This document shows, one piece after another, positions 39,622-48,256 of a stretch of 48,394 bases of DNA; the stretch's first letter is position 1; each line of letters opens with the position of its first letter. The notes under the pieces are model-generated. The model did not search any database, was not told the origin of the DNA, and worked only from the letters and a program-made list of their open reading frames with translations. This DNA is from an uncultured Oscillospiraceae bacterium (GTDB lineage Bacteria > Bacillota > Clostridia > Oscillospirales > Ruminococcaceae): the NCBI GenBank assembly GCA_934464775.1, contig CAKSKG010000019.1:1-48394 (forward strand). Direction: 5' to 3'. The translations under genes were made by a program, and so were the position numbers.

Positions 39622-40689
39622 GTGAAAAATACAGAATTTTTTCTTGGCGGAGCTTCGCCCGACGGCTTCCGAACCGACTTCGGCAGGCTGATTTATGACG
39701 GAAAGAACTTCACGTACATCATCAAGGGTACTGCGGGAAGCGGCAAATCCACCCTTATGAAAAAGCTTGCGGCGGCTTTTCCCGAGGACAGCAAGGAGAT
39801 ATACAGCTGCTCGGCAGACCCCGATTCTCTCGATGCAGTGTATTTCACCGACCGCAATATCATCATTGTTGACGGAACTGCGCCTCATGTTTTCGAGCCG
39901 AAATACCCCTTTGCACGCCAGATGCTGGTGGATATGGGACTGTATCTTGCTCAGAACAGCCTTTACGAAAAGCGTGAGGATATAGTTTCCGTAACCGATG
40001 ATTACAGCCAGTGTCATGTTCGGTGCAGGCGCTATCTTACCGCTCTTGCGGCGATAATCGCCGACATGAAAAATATCGGTCAGACTGCGCTGAATACCGA
40101 AAAGCTTTCGGGCTTTACCGACAGAATGTGCCGCAAGCTGCTCCCGAAGAAGTCTCATGCTTCCTGCGGAAAGATAAGCTTCAAGCCGATCTCGGCAGTG
40201 ACCCCTCTGGGATATATCACAAAGATCCCCAAGGACTGGACGGTCTATCTGCTGAATGACGATCATTTTGCAGGCTCTGATGAATTTCTCCATGCTTTTG
40301 CGGATAATGCTTCAAAGCGGGGCTATGATGTTGTGGTCAGCAAATCTACGCTCCACACCTGCGAGCATTACGAGCATATCCTTATCCCCGAGATAAACAC
40401 GGCGCTTGTGACCTCGGGTCCGCTGTGCCGTCCCGAAGCCGAGGGCTGCCGTCCCGTTAATTTCAGGCGTTTCTATGATAAAAATATCCTTGCCGATAAA
40501 AAGGTGAGAATGAAATTCAATAAGAATGCCTGCGAAGATCTTCTGGACGAAGCGGTTTATTCGCTGGTGTGCGCAAAGGCTTATCATGATAAGCTGGAGC
40601 ATTTTTATATCGAATCGGCGGATTTTGCATCGGTGAACCGTCTGCTTTACCGTCTTATCTCCGATATAAAAAGCAAGTCTAAGTCTTAG
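39622..40689 (+). CDS. P-loop ATPase (PRK06851-like)
   Basis: A 355-residue ATP-binding protein starting at GTG (39622), ten bases after GGAG. Residues 33-42 hold Walker A KGTAGSGKST. The opening FFLGGASPDGF, SCSADPDSLDA and IIVDGTAPHVFEP are hallmarks of a family found in spore-forming Firmicutes without an assigned role. No membrane helix is seen, so it is cytoplasmic. Its transcript ends at a hairpin shared with the convergent operon at 40757. Confidence 0.82.
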   Translation: MKNTEFFLGGASPDGFRTDFGRLIYDGKNFTYIIKGTAGSGKSTLMKKLAAAFPEDSKEIYSCSADPDSLDAVYFTDRNIIIVDGTAPHVFEPKYPFARQMLVDMGLYLAQNSLYEKREDIVSVTDDYSQCHVRCRRYLTALAAIIADMKNIGQTALNTEKLSGFTDRMCRKLLPKKSHASCGKISFKPISAVTPLGYITKIPKDWTVYLLNDDHFAGSDEFLHAFADNASKRGYDVVVSKSTLHTCEHYEHILIPEINTALVTSGPLCRPEAEGCRPVNFRRFYDKNILADKKVRMKFNKNACEDLLDEAVYSLVCAKAYHDKLEHFYIESADFASVNRLLYRLISDIKSKSKS

Positions 40690-40708
40690 GAGATAGTCGG
40701 CAATATCA

Positions 40709-40747
40709 CAAATGCGGAAAGACTGTTTTGACAGCTTTCCGCATTTG
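40709..40747. terminator. Bidirectional terminator
   Basis: Long stem 40709-40726 with 40731-40747 (17 pairs, one bulged A), between convergent genes ending at 40689 and 40757. Confidence 0.85.
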
Positions 40748-40756
40748 TCCTTTATA

Positions 40757-42061
40757 TTATACGTCAAATAATTTCAGACATTTTCTCTCGAACATTTCCT
40801 GAAGCGCAACGAGAATGCCCATTCTGCCCGATGTATAGGTAAGTCCGCCCTGTACATATGCGGCAAAGGGTTCTCTTAAAGGAGCGTCTGCGGAAAGCTC
40901 AATGGAAGCACCGTTGTTGAATGCACCTGCCGCCATGATTACCCGGCTGTCATATCCGGGCATATCCCATGCTTCGGGCGCAACAAAGCTGTCGATAGGC
41001 GAGCCTTTCTGAACGCCCTGAATGAATGCGGTGAGATTGTCGGCATTCTTCATAAGCACTGCTGTGATTATATCTCCTCTGGGGTCTGTGCTCTTTGGAT
41101 AAGTCTCGAAGCCCAGCAGATTCATTATCTCGGTGGTGAAAACAGCTGTTTTCAGCGCATTTGCAACAACATCTGGTGCAAAGAAGAAGCCCTGATACAT
41201 AGCCTTGTTCTCATTGAGGGAGCAGCCGACCTCCTTTCCCATTCCTACGCAGGTAAGACGGTATGCGCACTGCTCAACGTATTTCTTTCCGCCTGCGATA
41301 TATCCGCCTGTGTGAGCGATTCCGCCGCCGGGATTCTTGATGAGCGAGCCGACGATAAGATCCGCACCGACGGAAACAGGCTCGGTCTTTTCTGTGAATT
41401 CGCCGTAGCAGTTGTCAACGATAACGATTATATCGGGATTTGCGCCCTTTGCTGCCTTGATTATCTCGGCAATGCCCTCAACTGTGAGAGTGGGGCGGAG
41501 AGAATAGCCTCTTGAACGCTGTATATATGCAGCCTTTGCGCCCTTTACCTTTTTGAAGATCTCCGCAACGTCGGGCTTTCCGTCGGGAAGAAGATCCACC
41601 TGATCGTACTTTACGCCGTAATCTGCCAGAGAGCCGTTTCCGCTTCCTCTGAGACCGATGACCTCTTCAAGAGTGTCATAGGGTCTGCCCGTAAGTGAAA
41701 CAACTGTGTCTCCCGAACGGAGTATTCCGAAGAGAGCGCAGGTGAGAGCGTGTGTTCCCGAAACAAAGGTATGGCGGACAAGAGCGTCCTCCGCACCGAA
41801 TGCCTGTGCAAAAACAGCGTCGAGGGTATCTCTTCCCTGATCGCCGTAGCCGTAGCCGGATGAACCGTTCATGCAGGCTTCGCTTACACGGTTGTCGATG
41901 AATGCTTTCAGGACCTTTTCGCCGTTATAGCGTGCAACACGGTCTATTTCCGTGAACTTGGATTCGCAGTTTGCTTCTGCCTTTGAGGCAAGCTTGAGTA
42001 TTCTTTCTTCAATTGCAAAGCCGGGTTTTTCAACAGGCTTGGGATCAAAAATTTCAGCCAT
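40757..42061 (-). CDS. Methionine gamma-lyase family (aluminum resistance) PLP protein
   Basis: A 434-residue PLP-dependent enzyme of the family annotated as methionine gamma-lyase or aluminum resistance protein. SSGYGYGDQGRDTLD, HTFVSGTHALTCALFG and GSLIKNPGGGIAHTGG (holding the likely PLP lysine) are diagnostic. Start 42061 (MAEIFDPKPVEKPG) has GGAG seven bases upstream and overlaps the GNAT gene end by 8 bases, so it is part of the murD operon. The true reaction in Firmicutes is not proven. Confidence 0.93.
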   Translation of the reverse strand: MAEIFDPKPVEKPGFAIEERILKLASKAEANCESKFTEIDRVARYNGEKVLKAFIDNRVSEACMNGSSGYGYGDQGRDTLDAVFAQAFGAEDALVRHTFVSGTHALTCALFGILRSGDTVVSLTGRPYDTLEEVIGLRGSGNGSLADYGVKYDQVDLLPDGKPDVAEIFKKVKGAKAAYIQRSRGYSLRPTLTVEGIAEIIKAAKGANPDIIVIVDNCYGEFTEKTEPVSVGADLIVGSLIKNPGGGIAHTGGYIAGGKKYVEQCAYRLTCVGMGKEVGCSLNENKAMYQGFFFAPDVVANALKTAVFTTEIMNLLGFETYPKSTDPRGDIITAVLMKNADNLTAFIQGVQKGSPIDSFVAPEAWDMPGYDSRVIMAAGAFNNGASIELSADAPLREPFAAYVQGGLTYTSGRMGILVALQEMFERKCLKLFDV

Positions 42062-42773
42062 TATTATTCTCCATTTCATTAAGTGTTATGTATATATCCT
42101 TTCCGACAGGTTCAAAACCCAGTCGGCTGTAAAAAGGCACCTTATCATCGTATGCCATAAGTCTGCCGATAATGTTTCTTTCGGATAAATTTTCGGCGAT
42201 ATATGTCAGAAGCTCACGGCAGCTGCCGCAGTTTCTGTATTCGGGCAGGGTCGCTATATTTGAGAGCCAGCCATAGCCGCAGTGAACAAAATCCAGCACA
42301 GCGGCGGTCTTTCGGTAAAGAAAAGTTTCGCTGACGCCGTGGCGTACACGGTGGGATATATCCGAATACCAAAGGTCATGGGGGATATCCCCGAATGAGC
42401 CGTTCAGCACGGAATATATCTCCTCAAAGCCGCTGTTTCGGTGGATATCATTTTCATTGATATTTCCGCCGCAGGGCTTTATTTCAAATACGGTGCGCAT
42501 ATGCCGCGTATAACCGCCGATGCGTATATCCAGCGGCGATTCCACGGCGGATATGCCGTTCATTTTTATGAAAAATCGCAGTTCCTCGTTTACGGGCGGT
42601 CTGCCGTCGATAACGCAGTTTGAATTGTTTATCATAAGCGTTCCGTTTTTCAGGCGGTAAAAGCGGCAGAAGTCATAATTCAGTCCGTATGCCTCGGCAT
42701 AGGCGGCGATCTTTCCGCCGTAGTAGCTGTCAGACAGCCGCAGCGCAGAGCTGTCCGTTATCTGTTTTATCAT
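42054..42773 (-). CDS. GNAT family N-acetyltransferase
   Basis: A 239-residue protein. Start 42773 (MIKQITDSSALRL) overlaps the stop of the preceding M42 gene in an ATGA. The C-terminal GNAT core is visible in LSNIATLPEYRNCGSCRELL (acetyl-CoA loop) and FYSRLGFEPVG. The first 110 residues show no domain I recognise. Ribosome site is weak, so it is probably translated by coupling. The acceptor is unknown. Confidence 0.85.
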   Translation of the reverse strand: MIKQITDSSALRLSDSYYGGKIAAYAEAYGLNYDFCRFYRLKNGTLMINNSNCVIDGRPPVNEELRFFIKMNGISAVESPLDIRIGGYTRHMRTVFEIKPCGGNINENDIHRNSGFEEIYSVLNGSFGDIPHDLWYSDISHRVRHGVSETFLYRKTAAVLDFVHCGYGWLSNIATLPEYRNCGSCRELLTYIAENLSERNIIGRLMAYDDKVPFYSRLGFEPVGKDIYITLNEMENNNG

Positions 42774-43810
42774 ACTTTTCGGGAAATATTGTCTGCGGCG
42801 CATCTGTCCGCAAGCTTCACGGCAATTGCATAGCAGGCATCAACGTCGGACAGCTTTGCGGTGTCGGAGGGCGAGTGCAGATATCTGCACGGAACGGATA
42901 TTGCCGCTGTGCGTATGCCGCCTCTTGTGATGTGGATAGCTCCGCTGTCATTTCCGCCTGCCACCATAGTTTTTGTCTGGCAGGGGATATTTTCGGCTTC
43001 GCATATCTCCATGGCGGTGCTGTACATTTCACGGTCATAGATAGTTGATCTGTCCATGAATGAGATAACTGCGCCGTTTCCGCAGATGCAGCATTTTTTG
43101 TCGCCCGAAGCAAGGGGAATGTCCGCCGCAGTTGTTGCTTCAAGAACTATCGCATAGTCGGGATCGACGGTATATGCGGCTGTGCGTGCGCCCCGAAGCC
43201 CGATCTCCTCCTGAGTGACAAAGGTGAAGGTGCAGTCATATTCAAGGGCATCTTCGCATATCATTTTTATCATCATGGCGCAGCCTGCACGGTCGTCTAT
43301 CGCCTTTGCGGTGAGCCGGCCGCAAAGGCTCTCTGTGCAGTCGGGAGCAAAATATGCATAGTCCCCGAGGGACACATATTTTTCGGCTTCCGCCCTGTCC
43401 GAAGCGCCGATGTCGATGAACAGACTATCAAAGGAAACAGGCTTTTTGCGCTCCTCGGCGGTAAGATTGTGTACGGCGGCAGTGCCTATAACGCCTGTCA
43501 TGCCATTTATTGTGACCTGTCTGCCTGCGGTGACGTCGGGATCAACGCCGCCTACCGATGAAAAGCAGAGTGTGCCGTCCTCACGGATATAGGTGACGAT
43601 CATTCCGACCTCGTCCATGTGAGCGGATATCATGACCTTTTTTGCGGCAGGCTTTCTGCCTTTCTTTTCGGCGATGATGCAGCCCAGAGGATTCACCGTG
43701 TATGTGCAGTGATCCTTTATTTTTTCGATGATATAGCTGCGGACAGCCTTTTCGTCGCCGCTTGCACCGTTTATGATGCAAAGCTCTTTAAGGATCTCAC
43801 GAAGCTCCAT
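42770..43810 (-). CDS. M42 family metallopeptidase (second of a tandem pair)
   Basis: A 346-residue aminopeptidase of the M42 (glutamyl aminopeptidase/cellulase M) family. It has metal-binding SAHMDEVGMIV, DDRAGCAMM and TFVTQEEIGLRG with the catalytic Glu, and YLHSPSDTAKLSD near the end. Start 43810 (MELREILK) has AAGGAG ten bases upstream, within the end of the preceding paralogue. It probably trims peptides in the cytoplasm as a large TET-like oligomer. Confidence 0.94.
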   Translation of the reverse strand: MELREILKELCIINGASGDEKAVRSYIIEKIKDHCTYTVNPLGCIIAEKKGRKPAAKKVMISAHMDEVGMIVTYIREDGTLCFSSVGGVDPDVTAGRQVTINGMTGVIGTAAVHNLTAEERKKPVSFDSLFIDIGASDRAEAEKYVSLGDYAYFAPDCTESLCGRLTAKAIDDRAGCAMMIKMICEDALEYDCTFTFVTQEEIGLRGARTAAYTVDPDYAIVLEATTAADIPLASGDKKCCICGNGAVISFMDRSTIYDREMYSTAMEICEAENIPCQTKTMVAGGNDSGAIHITRGGIRTAAISVPCRYLHSPSDTAKLSDVDACYAIAVKLADRCAADNISRKV

Positions 43811-43812
43811 TT

Positions 43813-44823
43813 TCAGCACGCTCCTTTCAGATATGCGGCGATAAGCTTTCCTGTGCTTTCAACGTCGCATACGTCTATTATCTCCGAGGGCGTGTGCATA
43901 TACCGCAGAGGTATTGATAATGTAACGGTCCGTGCGCCGCCTCTTGTTATTGAATACCTGTCGGCATTTGTGCCTGTGGAGCCGTCCATTACTTCGATCT
44001 GGTACGGGATATTTTCGGATATTGCGGCAGCCTTCATTTCGTCCGAAAGCTGTCTGTCAAGGCTTGGGGCATAGCCGATCATGCAGCCCTTTGACAGCAG
44101 ACCGCACTTTTCACGCTTTTCACCCTCCGCATACGCAAAGCTTACATCAACGGCTATTGCAATGTCCGCATCAGCCTCGTAAGCGCATACCGCAGCTCCT
44201 CTTTCGCCGACCTCCTCCTGTGCGGAGAAAACTATCGTCAGGCGGCATTTCAGAGCGGAAATATCCGTGTTTTCAAGAGCGTATAAAATTGCGGCGATAC
44301 CGCAGCGGTCATCAAGTGCGCCGCCTGTCAGCTTTGTTCCGATAAGCTTTTTTGCGGTGGGGGCAAAGCGTACCGTGTCACCGAGAGATATAAGCTCCTC
44401 TGCCTTTTCCTTGGTAAGTCCCGTGTCGATGAACACCGACGATATATCGGGAACGGACTTGCTTCCGTGGGAAAGGTGAGGGGGAACGGAGCAGATAACG
44501 CCCCTGATGTTTTCCCTGCCGCTGATGATAACCTGCTGTGTGGAAAGTATTCTCATGTCGATCCCGCCGACGTTTGCAACTTTAAGGAAACCGCCGTCAA
44601 GTATTGATGTTACAACAAATCCCACACGGTCTGTATGAGCGTCAAGGAGAATATGGGGTTTGGAAGCGTCATTTCCGATGTGTGCGATAACGCTGCCGTT
44701 TTTAACGGCAACGTCCGATGTGTATTTTTTCAGAAGCTCCGCTGCGGCAGAGGATATTTCGTCCTCACGGCCCGAAACACCGCCGCAGTCCGCAAGCTTC
44801 ATAATAATTTCAGCTGTATTCAT
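43813..44823 (-). CDS. M42 family metallopeptidase (first of a tandem pair)
   Basis: A 336-residue paralogue of the next gene with the same active-site pattern: LLDAHTDRVGFVV, DDRCGIAAI, VFSAQEEVGERG and YMHTPSEIIDVCD. The second metal ligand motif has His-Thr-Asp where the neighbour has His-Met-Asp. It follows murD by 48 bases, which hold a 24-base palindrome; the ribosome site is weak. Tandem duplication with divergence suggests different peptide preference. Confidence 0.94.
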   Translation of the reverse strand: MNTAEIIMKLADCGGVSGREDEISSAAAELLKKYTSDVAVKNGSVIAHIGNDASKPHILLDAHTDRVGFVVTSILDGGFLKVANVGGIDMRILSTQQVIISGRENIRGVICSVPPHLSHGSKSVPDISSVFIDTGLTKEKAEELISLGDTVRFAPTAKKLIGTKLTGGALDDRCGIAAILYALENTDISALKCRLTIVFSAQEEVGERGAAVCAYEADADIAIAVDVSFAYAEGEKREKCGLLSKGCMIGYAPSLDRQLSDEMKAAAISENIPYQIEVMDGSTGTNADRYSITRGGARTVTLSIPLRYMHTPSEIIDVCDVESTGKLIAAYLKGAC

Positions 44824-44836
44824 TTTATAATAGTAT

Positions 44837-44860
44837 AGGAAGCGCCGATCGGCTGTTCCT
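44837..44860. promoter_or_regulatory. 24-base palindrome between murD and the M42 pair
   Basis: AGGAAGCGCCGA/TCGGCTGTTCCT matches its own complement at 20 of 24 positions, with core GCCGATCGGC. Not followed by a T-run, so either a processing hairpin or an operator. Confidence 0.45.
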
Positions 44861-44871
44861 GTATTCCTTTC

Positions 44872-46263
44872 TTATTTCAGAGAATTTACTATCGACTTGT
44901 AGTGTCTGCCTCTTTCCTCGAAGTTCTTGTAGCTGTCAAAGCTTGCGCTTGCGGGGGAGAGAGTTACGATATCGCCGCTGACTGCGCATTTTCTTGCCGT
45001 TTCAACGGCTTCTTCCATGGAATTTACACGGATAATGCGGCAGTTTTCTTCGGAGTGATCCTTGTAGCCCTTTACGGCAGCTTCGATCTTGTCGGCGGTT
45101 GCTCCCAGCAGGATAAGTGTCTTTACGTGCTCGTTGATAGGCTGTGCAAGCAGGTTGTAGTCCAGCTTTTTGTCGGAGCCGCCTGCAATAACGATGAGCT
45201 TCTGGCTGAAAGCATTAAGTCCCGCATTTACCGCAACAGGACTTGTTGCGATGCTGTCATTGTAATACTTTACGCCGTCAAGCTCGCGGACAAATTCTAT
45301 TCTGTGCTCAACGCCGCCGAAGCTGCGTGCGGTTTCAAGCATCACCTCCGCAGATACTTCTCCGTGAAGAGCGGCGATAGCGGTAAGATAATTTTCAACG
45401 TTGTGCATTCCCGGAATGCGTATTTCGTCCTTATGGAAAAGGCGCTCGGTCTTTCCCTTGTCAGTGAAGCAGAGATAGCCGTCGCTGTCAAGATATGTTC
45501 CTCTTTCGGGGACGGAAGTGCGGCTGAATTTATAAAGATCGCCTCTGACTTCCGATGAAAGAGCATTTGTGTCGGCATTGTCCATGTTGAGGACAGTGCG
45601 GGAAAATGCATTCTGGTGCAGGATAAGATTTTTCTTTGCACCGATGTATTCCTCCATGCCGCTGTGAACATTGAGGTGATCGGGGTAGATGTTTGTGATA
45701 ACGGCAGTGTCGGGAGAGCGTCTCATGCTGATGAGCTGGAAGCTGGAAAGCTCCACAACTGCGATATCATCGGGCTTTATCTCCTCGATTATGGGGAGAA
45801 GCGCACGTCCGATATTTCCGCCCTTGTGAACGGTCTTTCCGCTGCGTTCAAGCATTTCGGAAATGATAGTGGTGGTGGTGGTCTTGCCGTCCGTACCCGT
45901 AATGCCAATTATTTTGCAGGGGCAGAGATCAAAGAAAACCTCCATTTCCGATGTAACTGCAATGCCTGCCTCACGAGCCTTTGTGAGAGCGGGGTTGAGA
46001 TAATACATTCCGGGTGTGCGGAAAACGATATCCGATGAATATATCGCATCAAGATAATTTTCGCCCAGAGAGAACTTGCAGCCCATTGCGGAAAGCTCGT
46101 TATAGATATCTCTCATTTGGTCGGAAGTTTTTTTATCGCATACGGTAACATCAAGTCCCTTGCGTATAAACATTTTAATAAGATAATTGTGGCTTACGCC
46201 TGTTCCGATAAACGCTATTTTTTTGTCGGAAATATTTTTGAAGAATTGTTCAGCCTTAGTCAT
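44872..46263 (-). CDS. murD: UDP-N-acetylmuramoyl-L-alanine--D-glutamate ligase
   Basis: A 463-residue cytoplasmic ligase adding D-glutamate to the peptidoglycan precursor. ATP-binding GTDGKTTTT is at residues 123-131; IAFIGTGVSHNYLI starts the UDP-binding domain. VLNMDNADTN, GGVEHRIEFV and YNDSIATSPVAVNAGL are conserved Mur-ligase segments. Start has GGAGG and a good promoter. It heads an operon with two M42 peptidases, a GNAT enzyme and a PLP protein. Confidence 0.96.
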   Translation of the reverse strand: MTKAEQFFKNISDKKIAFIGTGVSHNYLIKMFIRKGLDVTVCDKKTSDQMRDIYNELSAMGCKFSLGENYLDAIYSSDIVFRTPGMYYLNPALTKAREAGIAVTSEMEVFFDLCPCKIIGITGTDGKTTTTTIISEMLERSGKTVHKGGNIGRALLPIIEEIKPDDIAVVELSSFQLISMRRSPDTAVITNIYPDHLNVHSGMEEYIGAKKNLILHQNAFSRTVLNMDNADTNALSSEVRGDLYKFSRTSVPERGTYLDSDGYLCFTDKGKTERLFHKDEIRIPGMHNVENYLTAIAALHGEVSAEVMLETARSFGGVEHRIEFVRELDGVKYYNDSIATSPVAVNAGLNAFSQKLIVIAGGSDKKLDYNLLAQPINEHVKTLILLGATADKIEAAVKGYKDHSEENCRIIRVNSMEEAVETARKCAVSGDIVTLSPASASFDSYKNFEERGRHYKSIVNSLK

Positions 46264-46310
46264 TGCGGCGCCTCCGAATAGTAATTATATATTTTTGCCA
46301 TACATATACT

Positions 46311-46339
46311 ATTATATACCATTAAACAGAAAATAGCAA
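46311..46339 (-). promoter_or_regulatory. Promoter of murD operon
   Basis: Minus strand TTGCTA (46334-46339), 17 bases, TATAAT (46311-46316). Confidence 0.75.
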
Positions 46340-46394
46340 CCCAAATGTGTAAATATTAAGTAAGATTTTGCTGACCGAAAGGACCGATAATAAT

Positions 46395-47912
46395 ATGAAG
46401 AAAAGAGGACTGATGTGCGACGCCGTTACAAGGGATACCTGTCGGCTTACGGTGCTGTCGCTGATACTTCAGGCAATGGGACTGGCATTCAATGTGAAGC
46501 TGTCGGAAAGCGCTGGCACTGCCGCAGTTGGAATAATGTCGCTGATATTTTCGTTTTTCGGCTGCATCATGGTGCTGGCAAACGGAAATATTTTTGTAAG
46601 TACAAGCCGTTTTGTGTCGGAAGAAAATGAGGGCGGCGGAAATATTCTTAGGATAATGAAATGGAGTCTGACCTTTTCGGTGCTGCTTTCGGGAGGCTTC
46701 GGGGCGGTATCGTTTTTTTCGGCGGATATTCTTGCGAACAGATTTTTTAAGTCGGCGCAGCTGGGACTTGCTGTGAAGATACTTGCGTTCTCACTTACTC
46801 CTGCGGCGGCAGGCTCATGCATAAAGGGATATTTCCACGGTCTGCGCAGAATAAAAGTGCCAATGAGAGGGGACACTGCCGAATTTATATTCAAGTGGCT
46901 CTGCATGGGAATGCTGCTTATCGCACCGTATAATATTGATTTTTATGTGATAACGGCTATATCTATCTGTGCGGGAGAGATATTCAGCTGTGTGTATTAT
47001 CTTGCAAAATTTGTATCAAGTATAAGAAATGACAAGCTTTCGGCGTCGGAAAGCTCGGTGATACCAAACGGGAAAATATATATGAAAATGAATATCCCTA
47101 TCGTTGTAAGCGGCTATGTTCAGATGATAATGTCTGCCGCAAACGAAGCGATAGTTCCTGCCGCACTTCTGCGGTACAGCTCGTCCGCCGATGCGGCACT
47201 TAGCCAGTACGGAATGTTTGAGGCTATGATAATCCCAGCGGTGTTTTTTCCTGCGGTGGCAATGGGAAGTATGTCAAATATCATGATACCCGAGTCCGCA
47301 GCGGCAATGAAAGCGGGAGGCGGCAGACCTGCGGCACTTGTTCATGACAGTTTTTTAAAGGCTTTTTCCTTTTCGATATTTATTGCGGGATTTTTTCTCT
47401 GCTTCGGAAAAGAACTGGGAGCGGTGATATGCCCCTCGGACGGACTTGTGGGAAGATCGCTGGTGATACTTGCGCCCGTTATACCGTTCATATACCTTGA
47501 AATTATCCTTGAGGGTATGCTGAAAGGAATGGGGCGGCAGAATTTCTGTACGGTAAATTCTCTGGCGGAATACATCATAAGGATAGGCTGTGTACTGATA
47601 TTTGTGCCAAAAGTGGGATTTTACGGTGTTATCATATCATATTATGCCAGCAACTGCGTCAGCAATATTGCAAGGCTCATTACAGTATGCAGAACTGCCG
47701 AAGCGGGATTTTCCGTGACGGAATATATACTGCTGCCGGGACTGAAAAGCGGGCTGTGCTGTCTGGCGGCAGCGGCGGTGGGGGTGGTTCTTCACGGAAA
47801 CTATCCGATATTGTCGCTGACGGCAAAGGCAGCGGCGGCGTGCCTGACATATTTTCTGATAAGGGGAGCAGGGAAAGGCACCGAAGCGGCAGCTGCCGTA
47901 ACGGACGCATGA
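46395..47912 (+). CDS. SpoVB/MurJ-like lipid-linked polysaccharide flippase
   Basis: A 505-residue membrane protein of the MOP superfamily with about 14 helices. Start 46395 (MKKRGLMCDAVTRDT) has AAAGGA nine bases upstream. GIMSLIFSFFGCIMVLANG, KGYFHGLRRIKVP and LEGMLKGMGRQNF are typical of the SpoVB/flippase family, which moves lipid-linked cell-wall or spore-cortex precursors. Divergent from murD, matching a cell-wall role. A specific substrate cannot be stated. Confidence 0.88.
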   Translation: MKKRGLMCDAVTRDTCRLTVLSLILQAMGLAFNVKLSESAGTAAVGIMSLIFSFFGCIMVLANGNIFVSTSRFVSEENEGGGNILRIMKWSLTFSVLLSGGFGAVSFFSADILANRFFKSAQLGLAVKILAFSLTPAAAGSCIKGYFHGLRRIKVPMRGDTAEFIFKWLCMGMLLIAPYNIDFYVITAISICAGEIFSCVYYLAKFVSSIRNDKLSASESSVIPNGKIYMKMNIPIVVSGYVQMIMSAANEAIVPAALLRYSSSADAALSQYGMFEAMIIPAVFFPAVAMGSMSNIMIPESAAAMKAGGGRPAALVHDSFLKAFSFSIFIAGFFLCFGKELGAVICPSDGLVGRSLVILAPVIPFIYLEIILEGMLKGMGRQNFCTVNSLAEYIIRIGCVLIFVPKVGFYGVIISYYASNCVSNIARLITVCRTAEAGFSVTEYILLPGLKSGLCCLAAAAVGVVLHGNYPILSLTAKAAAACLTYFLIRGAGKGTEAAAAVTDA

Positions 47913-47920
47913 CTGCGAAG

Positions 47921-47954
47921 CTGCGGCGGTACAACAAATATCGCCGCAGTTTTT
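47921..47954 (+). terminator. Terminator after the flippase gene
   Basis: CTGCGGCG (47921-47928) and CGCCGCAG (47942-47949) with a T-run at 47950-47954. Confidence 0.88.
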
Positions 47955-47998
47955 AAATTTGAATAAAATGTTAAAAATAGATTTTTTTGAAAAAAAGC

Positions 47999-48027
47999 TT
48001 GACAAATCTGATCGGACGGTATATAAT
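47999..48027 (+). promoter_or_regulatory. Consensus promoter of tRNA-Leu(CAG)
   Basis: TTGACA (47999-48004), 17 bases, TATAAT (48022-48027), with an A/T-rich stretch just upstream that could act as an UP element. Confidence 0.92.
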
Positions 48028-48034
48028 GTAATAG

Positions 48035-48072
48035 TTGACTGAGACAGTCAATATTGAATCAAATGTTCAATA
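48035..48072 (+). repeat. Two short palindromes in the tRNA-Leu leader
   Basis: TTGACTG-aga-CAGTCAA (48035-48051) and TATTGAA-n7-TTCAATA (48052-48072) lie end to end at the transcript start. Likely removed during tRNA 5' processing; function unknown. Confidence 0.5.
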
Positions 48073-48086
48073 AAAATTAAATATGT

Positions 48087-48173
48087 GCGGATATGGCGGA
48101 ATCGGCAGACGCGCTAGATTCAGGTTCTAGTGGTAGCAATACCGTGTGTGTTCAAGTCACATTATCCGCACCA
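48087..48173 (+). tRNA. tRNA-Leu (anticodon CAG)
   Basis: An 87-base gene with encoded CCA. GCGGATA pairs with TATCCGC, the discriminator is A, the anticodon stem CTAGA/TCTAG encloses TTCAGGT (CAG, reads CUG), and a long variable arm is present. Confidence 0.96.
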
Positions 48174-48193
48174 TGCGCTTTTGCGCCGCTTGA

Positions 48194-48226
48194 AGCCCTT
48201 TACCGATATTGTAAAGGGCTGTTTTT
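48194..48226 (+). terminator. Terminator of tRNA-Leu(CAG)
   Basis: AGCCCTTTAC (48194-48203) pairs perfectly with GTAAAGGGCT (48211-48220), followed by GTTTTTC. Confidence 0.9.
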
Positions 48227-48256
48227 CTAGGCGCAGTTTTTTATTTTGCTTTAATA

